Under the pieces are notes generated by a model that was given only the letters and a program-made list of their open reading frames with translations, made no database searches and was not told the origin of the DNA. Both the position numbers and the translations under genes were made by a program. A stretch of 64,000 nucleotides of DNA from NCBI GenBank assembly GCA_950295325.1, contig OX485806.1, positions 33,542,001-33,606,000 on the forward strand. Reading direction: 5' to 3'. Below, one piece after another: positions 1-12,339 of the stretch. Each line of letters begins with the position of its first letter. Position 1 is the stretch's first letter. The DNA is from Polytrichum commune (lineage: Eukaryota; Streptophyta; Polytrichopsida; Polytrichales; Polytrichaceae).

Positions 1-2262
1 TGCTCAAGGGGCTGATCTTGATAAGGTTTTTGTCTTCAAGATGTCGGAAGTCGGGCCTGGTAGTGGGGTAGACTTGGTCAAGCGTATGCAGCCCGGCGAA
101 GATCTGGAGAATGCTTGGATGATGTTCGACCATGTGAAACGGGTTAGACAATGGACCACAATGGCATGCCACGTGTATGACTCCACGTATTGTCGTGTCA
201 TGACCATTGCAAGCTGTGACATGCAATCGGAGGACTGTGATGTCCAGATCGTTTTTTGGAAGAATCTCAATGCTGTGATGGAGAGGAATGGTGTTGTCGA
301 TACCAACTTCAAGGGTTTCATGGCCGACAGCGCCCAGGCCAATTGGAATGCAGTTCGAGTTATATATGGCAACGGGAAGAAGGAGGACCGCATGGATGAC
401 CGGGAGAGAACCTGTCAATTTCACTGGACCCAATCTATGGTTAAGTATACCGAGAAGTACATTCCCAAAGAATTTTGGGAGCAACACAAGAAGATGTGCC
501 ACCAGTATAGGACGGCGAGGACCATGGACGAAGCAGACAGTATGTACCACGGGCTACGTGCATGGTGGGTATCCGCCGGGGCAGTGACAGAGAAGGCCCT
601 AAACAAACTAGAGCTCTGGCTTGCATTTTGGCACTACCGTTATCGCCAATGGGGAGGCTTCATGACCGGGGTATGTTTTCCCAATACATTTCATTTTATT
701 TTCATTCTTTTCACTGTGCTCTTATCTCAAACAACTCTTCTGTAATCTCTAATTACTTCCAATATGTATCGCAGAAATTTTCAGAAGAAGAACTAGTAGA
801 AATGCCTTCATGTAACCTAGCTGAAACAATACACAACAAGTGGCTTCGAGCGTCTGGAAACAACGGCGGTGACCTCTACGTTGCTACAGTTGACGACTTC
901 GTTTGAGGCTTCTTACAGGTTGTCAATTACTACCAGTTCCTTAAAGGTGACGTCGGCGGAACATGCCCTACAAAGAAGGAGCTCAAACTAAGGATGGCAG
1001 AGCGCATGGCGAAGCAAACAGGTAATCCTTTAGTTCTTGAAGACCCCATGCTGGACATGCCTGGAGCAGAAGAGTTTTGTACCCGTGTTCCTCGCATGGC
1101 TGGAGAAGAGGTATTCGGGTCCTCGAAGCGGAAGGCAGATCTGCCTCTTGGAGCTAAAGAGGAGTCTCATTGGCCTGACAAGGTTAACTTCTCACATCCA
1201 AGAGGTTCAGGACGTGCCGTGAGGGCTCGTCCTGTGCAGATGCCCATCATTCTTGAAGATACTGAAGATGATACGATCGTCCAAGATATTCATCATGAGC
1301 CTGAGCCTCAGAGCATCCCTGCGTCCCCGCCGAACGAGGGGGGGATCCGTCATGTCAGTGTTGTCGAAGAGACAAAGGTTAACGTCAATGAGTGGCACAT
1401 ATCAAGACTCCCCAAGACCTCGGCAAAGTGCTGCTGGGCCCAGAGAGCTGTCACAAAGAAAAAGTGTACTGAGAGAATTGTGAGAGGCACCAATTTGACC
1501 GCCGCGCCTACCTACACCGGAGTTTGGACTAATATACGCAGGAATTTATCTGAGAGGACAGAATTCTTCTTCTGCTCCGATGACATTGACCGGTGCGTGA
1601 AGGGTACAAGGCGCAAATGGGTTGCTAAGCACTCAACAGACCATGAAATGCCGCCGATTCCAGACGTTTGGCCGGTGAAGCTAGGCACAAACCTCAAGCC
1701 TACTAAAATTCTTGCCCTTGAAGCGGTTGGATTCCAGCTCCCGTTGAAGAAGCCGGTCTCTCCAAGACGTTTGTTCTCTTCTGCTCCGCCACTTGCAAAT
1801 TTGAGCGCGGTACCTGTTCCTGCAGAACCAGACCGCTATCCTGGCAAGAGAGACGGCAAGATTGTGAAACGTATTGCCACTCGTCCAAATCCCGCGCAAC
1901 GACTCTCCATGGCCTCCTCCGACTCTCTGAAAGCTTGCATCCGTTCCATCAATATGATACCTCATCCAGGACATGGTTGCATTATCGGGTTGGATTCGGG
2001 TGTTTCTCCTGCCATCACACAGTATCAGGTCACCATCAGCTCTTTCATGGGTTGCACTTGCCCTGCATTCAAGAAGACGATGACCAAGTTCCGAGGGAGG
2101 ACCCAATTCTCTTATTGCAAGCATGTGTATTTCATATTTTTGAAGGTTTGCAACCGTGATCCCGAGGCCGACCTTTTCATTCACGCGCCTACCTTTAGCT
2201 TCAACGAGGTCAAACTAGTCCTAGAAAGCGGACTCTTGACTCACCCTTTGGCTAAAAACTAG
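1..2262 (+). pseudogene. MULE-type transposase gene with C-terminal SWIM zinc finger, 5' part outside window, one in-frame stop
   Basis: The reading frame is open from the left edge to 670. It crosses an intron at 671-774 (GTATGT...GCAG, phase 0) and continues in one frame to a TAA at 2260-2262. The only break is a TGA at 904-906 in an otherwise conserved stretch (VDDFV, stop, GFLQVVNYYQFLKG). The first part reads like the end of a MULE transposase core (KGFMADSAQANWNAV, RERTCQFHWTQSM, WLAFWHYRYRQWGGFM). The C-terminal 130 residues carry a CxC...CxH SWIM finger (CTCPAF near 2056-2073, YCKH near 2113-2124). Between them is a long variable linker. A possible poly(A) signal AATAAA lies at 2373. 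The enzyme would cut and paste a Mutator-like element in the nucleus. The nonsense codon argues for a recently silenced copy, although a domesticated host gene with a sequencing error cannot be excluded. The upstream part and any terminal inverted repeat lie outside the window. Confidence 0.8.
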
Positions 2263-2372
2263 GAGGCAACCTACAAACATCCTAGATTCTTTTCAATGGA
2301 CGGTGCCCACTCAAAATTCCCTTGTCATTACATGTACTAAGTCAGCAAGACAATATTCATATTGTCTTTTTC

Positions 2373-2378
2373 AATAAA
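2373..2378 (+). terminator. candidate poly(A) signal of the transposase gene
   Basis: AATAAA lies 111 bases after the stop codon of the transposase gene, inside a T-rich stretch (TTTTTCAATAAAAAG). The position suits a plant near-upstream element. No transcript evidence is available. Confidence 0.4.
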
Positions 2379-2579
2379 AAGTGTTTTGTCATTCAGACTA
2401 TATTGACTATGCACGGCTACCGCATGTTACTAGCAGCTTAGGCAGAAAATAATTATTTACAAGATTGAGGTTATGCTTCTACACAGCTGATCACACTTTA
2501 GGTGTTGCATAGGCATGATACATGTATCAAAATTGAGTCAATAAGAACAAAGATTTGAATATGGTGTTTGGTTTCAAAC
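2379..2579. other. no gene seen
   Basis: This is AT-rich sequence after the transposase 3' end. I see no reading frame or repeat that I can support. Confidence 0.5.
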
Positions 2580-2675
2580 ATTACCGTTTGCATTACGGCT
2601 GCTTGTCTCAATCATGGCCAATTCCCTTCTATGGGCAGCAAACTCAGCTTCAAGCTGCTTCTGGCGCATCTTGAA
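2580..2675 (-). CDS. possible coiled-coil exon, minus strand
   Basis: Read on the minus strand, about 30 residues from 2669 downward are charged and helix-forming (MRQKQLEAEF, then AAHRRELAMIE). They are bounded by a possible acceptor (TTCAAG before 2669) and a possible donor (GGTAATG near 2582). Such segments are common at the C-terminal end of plant Myb/SANT-like proteins that accompany PIF/Harbinger transposases, but the piece is too short for a family call. It could belong to the same transcription unit as the 149-residue frame at 3116-3565. That link is inference. Confidence 0.25.
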
Positions 2676-3115
2676 TAAGATGTCACACAAACACTAGGTT
2701 TTTAGCAAAGATTGTGATGAGACATAATATGAAGTTTGATAGTAGTAAGGTGGAACCTTAGCAATTTATTACCCTTTATAAAGCAAAATTACACCACTTG
2801 GACCCTTCAAACAACCAATCTATCCTGAATCATGGATATTGATGATCAGGATATGAATCAAATAATATTGTTTTATCATTGCAATATGCTAAAAGCTAGC
2901 CATACAGAATTATCTTTTAATGCAACAGGACCTTTGGTCGAGAGTTGGTTGTTTTATATTCAACAATTTCCATGCTTGGAGTTAAATTATTGTTTTGAGC
3001 ATAGAACATTCTAATTTGAAGCAATAATTGATTGATTTAATAAAGTTATAATTTCAATGATTATTTTTATTTACTTCAAAATTTTGTATTACAATGCTTC
3101 CTATGTCTATCAACT
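2676..3115. other. no gene seen
   Basis: This AT-rich stretch separates the two minus-strand coding-like pieces. If those pieces are joined in one transcript, it lies downstream of the stop codon at 3116. Nothing further is recognised. Confidence 0.4.
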
Positions 3116-3565
3116 CTATTTCCGTTTCGCATACTTCTTGGATGATTCCGAGGGAGGTGGACCCGGTCGGAGCAAATCCATATAAGAAACTGTCTTATCT
3201 CTCTTTCGATCCTTCAACGGCAGATAATGCGGCGGCAAGGCTCTCATCCGTTCGCGAAATGAAAGAGATTTCGAAGATTCCCCTACAACCTTCACATCCT
3301 CTTCCGTTTCGTTCGATTTGTCTTCATCCAAATCAGCGTCCTTATCGGGCACGTCTTCCTGCCTCTTTTCTTTTTTCTCACGTTGTTTTTGCTCCTCCCG
3401 CGTCCTCCACCTCCATGCTTGTGTAGACTGCGAAAATGGAGTCAGGTCGTAGTCATCACTACTTCGATTTCCAGCAGCAAACTCAAATTCCGGCGATAAA
3501 TTAACCGGAATATGAGGATCTGCTAGACTCCTAATTTCCTTCTCCCATCCTAATCCAGCAAACAT
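3116..3565 (-). CDS. hypothetical charged protein, 149 aa
   Basis: This minus-strand frame has an ATG at 3565 and a TAG at 3116. The composition looks like real protein. An N-terminal part (MFAGLGWEKEIRSLADPHIP) is followed by a run of E/K/R/D (about residues 55-95: REEQKQREKKEKRQ, then DKDADLDEDKSNETEED). A proline-rich basic tail follows (RPGPPPSESSKKYAKRK). I see no catalytic motif, signal peptide or membrane segment. The frame sits tail-to-tail with the transposase on the plus strand and upstream of the coiled-coil piece near 2600. I do not recognise the family. It may be a transposon accessory protein, an exon of an unidentified gene, or a chance frame. Confidence 0.35.
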   Translation of the reverse strand: MFAGLGWEKEIRSLADPHIPVNLSPEFEFAAGNRSSDDYDLTPFSQSTQAWRWRTREEQKQREKKEKRQEDVPDKDADLDEDKSNETEEDVKVVGESSKSLSFRERMRALPPHYLPLKDRKRDKTVSYMDLLRPGPPPSESSKKYAKRK

Positions 3566-6500
3566 ATCTCTCTAATCACCCATTGTATGCAAGTGTATAT
3601 ACAATGATGTTGGGTATGAGTCCAATATATAATCTATTCGGCCACATACGATAATTGCTGAAGTCCAAGCTATAGAGTAGACTCACATATAAGACAAAAA
3701 GAAAAGTGATGAATAAAAACGAAAGAAGTTCATTATTTTGATTCCTTCGTATTTTGATTGACTCGTTCTTCAATTATACCAATCTCCGAAAATCAATTTT
3801 CATTGATTTTTTCTTGTGATCATCTTTGGTTTTAATAATTCAACTACCTCACGGTTTCCAAACTTAATGAGAGCATTCCAAATTCAGGGCCATTTTCTTA
3901 ATTTTCTGACCTATACATCCCACGGAAATAGGTCAAATTTTTTACTATTATTGGCAGATTCTAGAATATTCTAGTTTTTTTTTGGATATTTTTGAAATGT
4001 CCTAATTTTAGTCTTACAAGTTTACTATTTTTATTTCATCTACGCTCTCCGCTCTCCAAATCTAAGCTCTCCGCTCTCCGCTCTACGCTCATATACAAGT
4101 CTCGTTCCAACATACTATAGCTGCGTACCATAAAATAATTGCTCACAGGAATACGAAGGTTGGTCTCAAAGAAAAAAATGAAAGTGTGACTTTGTGCAAT
4201 TGTATGGACAGAAGATTCCAGCATGACCGTCCGACTTTCGTACACGTTGAACAACTCCAACTCCTTCAACAAGTTCACACCAACTTGGACAACCCAGATT
4301 ATTTATTGTCGCAGGGTGTGGGTGAAATTGAACAGGCCACAAAAAAAAACGTGCGAACGTTGCTGAAAATATATTGGACCCGGAGAAGACATTGGCTTGG
4401 AAGGTCAGTCTATTTTCAATATCTATACAATGACTTGCACTAGATTTAAAGTTGATAGATAGCATGGTTGGAAGGGTTATGACTTCTACTGCTAATGTGT
4501 GTCATTTCTATTTGATCGATTAAAAGTCCATAGATAGCATGTTTGGAAGGCTTATCGCATTCACTGCCAGTGTGTGTTATTTCTATTTGATCGAGTGGAA
4601 GTCCATAGAATATGTTCCACACACGTAGATAATTTTTGTGCAAAATTTCACGACTAGCTTAGATACGTCATTCACAGCAATCATAAAAGGGATCATCCAC
4701 GCCAACCTAAATGCGGAACTTACCCTTATTATGACACATGATGAAACGTCGAGATTGTGGAAGCCGGACAAGCTAGGATGCACGTAACTGGGGAATCACT
4801 TGGAGGCTCAACAAAAATTATGAGCCTGCCACGAAAATATCAAGTCTTCAGCACACTTCAAAGAGAAGCATATGTTATCACATATGCTTCATGTGCCTTG
4901 AGATACCACTGGACGTCCTAAAGATGTTATTTCCAAACCTCGCATTCAAAATTACCGGAAGCCTTATGTGTGCAAACCCCTCACGATGAAGACTTTTAAG
5001 AACTTGGCGGGACTCACACATGCGGACTTCCACTTAGCAGCGAGACGCCTCTCAAGGAAAAAAAATGTTACAAATGTGACTATTAATGGTTGCAAGAACC
5101 CCTAAGTCCTGAGATTGAATTCTTGGTGTAATTTCTGCAAGTAAAACAATATATTAATGTGAGAGTTGTCAACCCGGGATCCTAATATTGGCATATAGAG
5201 GAGGGATGCTGAGGGGTTGAATGTTTCAACTGCGATGTGTGGTCAAAATTCAAACGTGAGTGTAGAATTACGAAGGCAAAATGAGTAAAGTTTTTTCAAA
5301 TCGCAGGTGATACTTGGTTGAACAAAAAAAGGGAAATACTTGTCTTCTCCATAATGGACACTATGAATAAAGTCTGTTCCAGCGTGGATGATTGTTTCCG
5401 ACATGCGTAACCACGTGGCTGCTTTAGGCTTCATATCGGCCCTGGGAGTAATTAAAATTTATGGGGAAGTAACTTAGATTTTTACCTTCGTAAATAATTT
5501 ATATTGTTATCTTAGTGTAAAAATTCATAATTATTGGAATTCTTGGGAATTTAGTGGCAGCTACTTAGTTAGTATGATTGATGGAGTAATTTGGGTAGGT
5601 GAGCAAAAAAAATTGAGGTACAATAACTTAGGATTCGCGAGTGTGAGGGAAACAACATTTGACGGGAAATATTGCAATAGATGAGGCCTTATTTTTCTTC
5701 AGTGAACGAACTAATTAATTAAGGTATGTTTTTTGTAATCGTGCATTCTCATTATTAATGTAGGGGATAATTCCCAAGCCATGATAATATAGTAGAAACA
5801 TGAGAGTAATTCCTCGGTTCCACCGCGATATATGAGCAGAAGTCAGGCCCTCCTATTCAGTTGTGTCTCAAGCCTTGCTATAAGGCTATTGAGAAGGCAA
5901 AATACAAGTATTTTTCTCATAACATGAAAGTTGGGTTACGCCAAAACATTGAGAAGTTAAGGTATAGTGAAAAGTAAAAGGAGGGGATTCTTAAATTCTC
6001 GCCAAAAAAAGTCGAACCCTCCGCCACCGGCTCCATTATTTGAATTCTTACCCAAAATTTAGGCTCCGTATATTTCTAGTTGAGGTTGTCATCTTCTCGT
6101 CGGGGTGGCTCGAATGAGAGACCTTAAAAATATTTCTAAATTTTCGCCATCGAGTTGGCAAAGCGACAAATAGGCAAATAACTTTCTTTCAGAATTATTT
6201 TTAAAAAAAATTTCATATCAATTTCACCTTCTTATACTAAATACCTCCAGTTGTTTACTTCATAAGCTTTAACATTATGGATGCATAAGATTTTACATTG
6301 ATTGGATTTTTCTTTTTAAATTTAAGTTATATTAATGTATTATATATTATAATATTCACTTATATAGTATTTTGGATACTACCCTTTATCTTTTTTATTT
6401 ACCTGATTTAATATTATACATTCTATATTCTAAATCTGGTAGATATACTAGTTCCCTCTGATTGCCGCGTATGTCCATCATGTAGCCACGAAGCTCCATT

Positions 6501-7346
6501 CGGTGAGGTTGTCGGGCAATGGGCGTAGGAGGATGATTGTATTGAATGTCATAGGTCTTCTATGTGACTTTGAAGAATTACACGATAGGCGAGAATGGAG
6601 GCCGGATCTAGTGATCACCACGATGAGGACCTCAATGTAGAATTTAAAAAAAAACCAATTGCGGCATTTTTTGTCGATGTTGTGTTCTCATTTTGATATT
6701 GAGATATGGTCACACATAGAGTAGACCCTACTATGGGTAGTAGCTACGTTTCTTGCAGAGGGAACGAATGCTCGTTGGAGCTTTTTGTGTGAGAGGTCCT
6801 GCCCCTTCGAAAAACCTATAAGAGACCTACATGATTTCATTAGTACGATTCCGGACATTAGTCACGTTGCAATTCGATGTCTTCAATTCGATTGCGATGT
6901 AATGGCAACGACACGGTCGTCTAATTCTACGATACGTTGCACCCTAACGATGACATTTTGACGAGAATCATAAAGCCATTTGAAGCATTGGCCCGACAGC
7001 CTCCGATATAGAATATTGCGTAAGGTATGTGGACAAACAGGTTGGTCTAACGTCACTTCCACAAAACTTGGTAGATATATCAATAACTCATGTATGTAAA
7101 CTAAAACAGGTTAACGTTCTATTTGGTTTTCTTTTTTGATAATTATGACTTTGAATGTAAACACAGGCATCAGAGGCCGCTCCGCTATTGTTGAAAGCAG
7201 CTCCGAAGTTGTTCGACGAAGCATCTTCTTTATTGGCCACGGGAACCAAGGTCAAAATGTTTGACTTGGATGACGACAACAAGGCCAAAGAAAACGTGGT
7301 GGCTCATAAAGTCACGTGAGCTTTGCAGGAGGCACATTCTACAGGC
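3566..7346. other. gene-free AT-rich stretch
   Basis: No coding region is supported in these 3.8 kb; the short frames look random. Visible structure is limited to a small CGCTCTC-type repeat cluster near 4045-4090 and a two-copy tandem duplication at 4452-4614, listed separately. Confidence 0.6.
4452..4614. repeat. tandem duplication, 2 x about 81 bp
   Basis: Two adjacent diverged copies share the blocks GATAGATAGCATG.TTGGAAGG, ATTTCTATTTGATCGA and AAGTCCATAGA. The second copy begins near 4533. The divergence suggests an old local duplication with no coding role. Confidence 0.6.
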
Positions 7347-7785
7347 GGCTCCCGACCACCACCATTCAACACTCTTTACGAACCTTGAACTGGACTCAGA
7401 CTCGGTGGCCTCACTTCGCAAAAACTTCAAAAGAAATGAGGATCCAAAAGTGGTGGTCGGACCCGACCACACCATCCAACACCCTTTACGGACCCTAAAC
7501 AAGACTCAGACTCGGTGGCCTCACTTCGCAAACACTTCAGAAAAAATGATCCAGAGATATTGGTCAAACCCGACCACCACCATCCAACATCTTTTACGAA
7601 CCCTGAACTGGACTAAAACTCGGTGGCCTCACTTCACAAACACTAAAAAAAAAATCCAGAGGTGGCAGTCGGACCCGACCACCACTACCTAACATTCTTT
7701 ACGAACCCTGAATTGGACTCACATTCGGTGGCCTCGCTTCGTAAACACTTAAAAAAATAAGGATCCAAAGGTAGTGGTCGAACAC
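7347..7785. repeat. minisatellite, about 4 copies of a 107-113 bp unit
   Basis: Four consecutive copies each contain CCCGACCACCACCATCCAAC, a block like TTTACGAACCCTGAACTGG, then CTCGGTGGCCTCACTTCGC and an A-rich end. Copies start near 7350, 7463, 7570 and 7675. Divergence between copies is about 10-20 percent by eye. The open frames running through the array are a by-product of the repeat and are not supported as genes. Confidence 0.85.
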
Positions 7786-8216
7786 ATTTGGATATGTCTC
7801 GAGATATTGACTACAAAATATCATTGAATTTATTTATATTTATTTGTGCAATTTGTGTCTCCAATGATTGCTTCCCATATATGTGCAAAGTGGACTTGTC
7901 ACATATTCTATTAGACTTGTGACAATTTTTTTCTTTGTTGGCTCAGTCATATAACGCCTGAATTTTTATCAAAATTTTATACTATGTGAAATAAATGAGG
8001 TGCATGTTATTGTGAAGATCACCTTCTTTGAAATTCATATGATACATATGAGGCGCAAGCCGGTGAGCCTACGGTACATTTGTGATATGTTATGATGGAA
8101 AATAATTGAACTAGAAATTGATAAGGGCTCCTATGGTAGGAGAAACCAAGTCGAATTTGGCCTTAAGGGACCAAATGAATAAACGAGAAAAAAAATAGTA
8201 ATAACGGTCGTGGTTC
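7786..8216. other. no gene seen
   Basis: This AT-rich spacer lies between the minisatellite and the gypsy relic. It may hold lost 5' sequence of that element, but nothing is recognisable. Confidence 0.4.
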
Positions 8217-8565
8217 AATTGGAGCAACTCCAAGGAACTCATGGGGAGGCTAGAAAAGATGGGCCTCCCTCAAACAACATTTGTGGGATGTTGGTGAGAT
8301 ATAAAGATGTATTCACCAATGTTTTGCTCAAAAAGTTATCGCCAAGAAATGGAAACGAACTTCGCTCAATGAGATATTGAGTTCTTGAGGTATGTGGTGA
8401 TAAATGAAGCTGGTGGACGAACATGAAGAATGTCAAGGCAATCCAAGAGGAGAATTGGCCCTTGACTCAAAAATGACTTAGGTCATTGGTTGGCCTAGCC
8501 AACTACTACCATCACTTCATTCGAGATTTTTCTAAGGTTGCTAGGAGCATCCTCAACTTGTTAAA

Positions 8566-9440
8566 GAAAAATGACTATCCCAAGAGTGGGATGAGCCTTG
8601 TCACCAAGCCTTTGGGGAACTTAAGAGCAAGTTTTCTTCACAAGATGTGGTCAAGTTCCCAGGTTCTCACAAGCATTTTGAGGTGCACATGGAGGCGAAG
8701 GACTTTACCATTGGCGGATGTCGATCCAAGATGAATGACCAATGCATATGAGAGCACTAAGCTCAATGGTTGTTGAACCTTGTCTGGCTTGTGCAAGAAA
8801 TGGCTATCCCAAGAGTGGAATGAGCCTTACCACCAAGTCTTTGAGGAGCTTAAGAGCAAGTTCTCTACGCCGCCCGTGCTCAAGTTCGCGGAGGTGCATA
8901 CGGGGGCGAGTGACTTTACCATTGCCGGATGTTGATGCAAAATGGATAGCAATTGCATATGGGAGCATGAAGCTCGATGGTTGTCCGACCTTGTGCGACT
9001 TGTGAAAGGAATGGCTATCCCAAGAGTGGGATGAGCCTTGTCACCAAGTGTTTGGGGAGCTTAAAACAAAGTTCTCTTCGCCGCCCGTGCTCAAGTTCGC
9101 GGAGTTTGACAAACCTTTTGAGGTGCATATGGGGGCGAGTGACTTTATCATTGGCGGATGTTGATGCAAGATGAATGGCCATTGCATATGGGAGCATGAA
9201 GCTCGATGGTTGTCCGACCTTGTCCGACTTGTGAGAAAAAATGGCTATCCCAAAAGTGGGATGATGTTTGTCACCAAGTCTTTGGGGAGCTTAAGACCAA
9301 GTTCTCTTCGCCGCCCGTGTTGAAGTTTGCGGAGTTTGACAAACCTTTTGAAGTGCATACGGGGGTGAGTGACTTTGCCAATGGCGGATTGTTGATGGAA
9401 GATGGATGGCCATTGCATATGGAAGCATGAAGCTCGATGG
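8566..9440 (+). repeat. four tandem copies of a 210-230 bp RNase H-coding segment inside the gypsy relic
   Basis: The phrase GGCTATCCCAAGAGTGGGAT recurs with few changes near 8575, 8803, 9012 and 9243. Each is followed by the same order of blocks down to a CATATGGGAGCATGAAGC-like end. The copies run head to tail and are unequal in length, as expected from local amplification within a dead element. Confidence 0.8.
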
Positions 9441-10066
9441 TTGTCAAAGAAGACAACCAAATCATGACAAAGAACTTCTTTGCCGTAGTGTAGTGCTTGA
9501 AGATGTGGCGACACTATTTGGGGTCGCACAAAGCAAAGGTCTACACGGACAATGTGTCCTAAAAGTATTTTGACTTACAAGCACAAGTGAGCGCCAAGTC
9601 ATTGCAGCGGCATGATAGTTTGGCGCTTATGAAGGTGGATTTGATCCACAAACCGGACCGTGGAAATGTGGTGCCCGATGTGCTAAGTAGACCGGAAGAG
9701 TTTCAAGCAATGAGAACCATCCAAACCTTGTGGCTAATGTGTGCCGGCGAAGGAAACTTGTGATGCAAGATACAAGAGGGGTAAATTAACTACCCCAAAG
9801 CACAAAAACTTTTAGATGAGCTTCGCAAGAGCAAGGTGCTCAAAGAGGTAAAGTTGGTGGACGGATTGTTCAAGTGTAAGCAGAGTTGGGAGTATGTGCC
9901 ACAAGGCAAGTTGAGGCTATCGGTTTGGAAGGAAGAATGTGATAGTCCTATTGCCGGCCATAGAGGGAAAAAAAAAGCCACCATAGAATGGTGTCATGGA
10001 GGTACCATTGGCGGTGCATAAAGGAAGATATAGCCCACTTTGTGAAGGCTTGGATGAAGTGCTAAA

Positions 10067-12126
10067 TGTTGACTCACAACACTATTAAGAGGAGAAGACA
10101 ACAAAATTGAAGGAAGTGAGTGCCTAACGGCACTCAATCGCTAAGGACTCAAACTAGCCAAGAGAATCCACAAAGAGGAATGCCGAAGAACACCGAAGAG
10201 AGCTCTCCGAACCGCGGCCACGGTGATAGGGTCCACTATCACGGAAATATAAGGAAGTCGCACGGTTATAGGGTTCCTTACCCACGGATATAGGGCCATC
10301 CGAGTTCTAGTGAATGAGAACTTAGGAAATTAGTGAAGGACTATATACTAGTATGGAAGGAGTTAGTATTAAGCATTATAAAGTATGTAGGAATGTAAGG
10401 TTTTGAGTTTAAGGGCTATTTTGAAGGGGCATTATGAAGCCATTAGGAGATAGATACGAATGTAGGATTTTGGATTAAGGACAATTTTTATGAGAGAAGC
10501 ATTATGAAGTTATTATGGGGTAATTATGACTTCATTAGTAGAGTATTATGAGATCAAAGCATTATAAAGATTGAGCAATCAAAGATGTAAGCATTGTTTT
10601 AATCTTATAAATGTCATATTATGTAGCTACAACGAAGATAGAGTAGCAATCTTAAGAAGAGGAACATATGGAAGTTTTGACGGTTGTAACCGTTTGGATA
10701 AAATATAATCCACGGACGTCATAGATAAGTAGTTATCTAGGATAGCAAAGATTACAACCACTCAATTGTAGATTTTAGGTTAGGAAGAAAAGACTATATA
10801 AAGGGAGCAATTTTAGAAGACTATACCTCATTTTCTACACAACGAAGTTATCTTAAATTTGAGTGTCAAAAACACTTGAGTTTCTTTTGTATCTCTCCTC
10901 TTGGAGCACTTTTGCAATACACTATATTTTCCACAAATGTGTGTGTAATCTTTCTCTCTCAATTGAACTTGCAAGTTGATAAGCGGGACTTGAAACTTTA
11001 GTGATTAAGCAACCGAGAGAAGAGTAGACTCTTTTGAGCAAGAACTCAAAAGATTAGTGTGAGGGTGAGAACAAAGCACTCAAGGATATCCAGAGAATCA
11101 ATGGAACTTTGAGAGACAACACGATGTTGAAGTTGAACTTCGAACTTGATTAAGCAAGTTGTCTTTCAAAGCGGAAGCTATCGTTGAACTCCTCAAAAGG
11201 GAAATATAAATATACGTGTGATTGAATGATTAAAGATTGAGAAATTATATACATGTTATAGATGATTAAAATGAAACTTCTTAACGATTACAAACTTCTT
11301 CAAAAGAGGAGGAACTTATTATTATAAACTACATAATTGACTTACAAGTATTATGCATATTGTATTATATAACATATGTTTGAGTATCGAACTTATTTTA
11401 TGATTAACAAGAATGATGAAGATATTAATTTATATCAAAGTTTGAATCTATATAAATGAAGTAATATTGATATGAAATAATCTACTTACTACAATTGTTA
11501 TTGAACCTCTTTTCTTTAAGATACTTTGTGAGTTGTTGGATGTCATTAACAATCAAAGAGGAGTTCTTTCTCTTGAATAAACCTCAAGAGAGTTACAATT
11601 ATTCTTGTCATTAAAACACTTTGAAGTTAAACGTGACATTGCAAAACAATCAATGATGTGTTCATAAAATTATAACTACTATATGCATACATGTCAAGTT
11701 ACAATATTATAAGTAGTAACACTTGAGCTTAAAAATGAAGACTCAAGAATATTAGATCTTCTTCATCATTATAAGATTACTATCATTTGTGTAATTGATG
11801 TTTATAAATTACGAACCTTAAGGATTCATATAACTTATTAAAAACTATATTATTATCGAGGATATTGTTACACCTCTTGAAGCTTTCTTTAAATCTAATG
11901 GTTCTTATTATCAATGATGCCTTATATTGAGAGTAAGAATTAAAATAATGAGATTGTGTTCACTCCAATAATTATATTCATATCATAAGGAGAAGAGAGG
12001 GATTATTAATTCGAAACCGAACATATTAATGAGGCACGGTAGTTCTCAAGCGAATATAAATTTACATGATGTGCATCGTGAGTCTTCTTAGCTAAATTGC
12101 AAAGGAACGACCCACGGCGTCCATCA
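10067..12126. mobile_element. solo LTR of 2060 bp with 5-bp target duplication
   Basis: The block starts TGTTGACTCAC, ends CCATCA and is flanked on both sides by CTAAA (10062-10066 and 12127-12131). The flanking sequence is the gypsy relic, which resumes directly after the second CTAAA. A TATA-box-like TATATAAAG at 10795-10803 sits in U3-like context. No internal coding domain or second LTR is present, so recombination between LTRs is the simplest origin. It is younger than its host relic. Its family is not known to me. Confidence 0.8.
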
Positions 12127-12339
12127 CTAAATGAACTGAGCCTCTCACCAAAAGCAAGGCAGCTTCTTGCAACCGTTGCCTATCCCGTCGGGGCCATGGT
12201 ATAGTATGTGCATGGACTTGATCACAAGTTTGCCGAGGTCACATGGGTATGATGCCATCTTGTTGATGGTAGAGCAGTTTGCCAAATTGGCACACATGGT
12301 GCTGATTGTGGGAACTGCGACCGTGTTGGAGACCGCATA

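Noticed and set aside
7261-7692. 143-residue frame with repeats of RWPHF
   Set aside because: Product of the 110-bp minisatellite; frame is lost between units.
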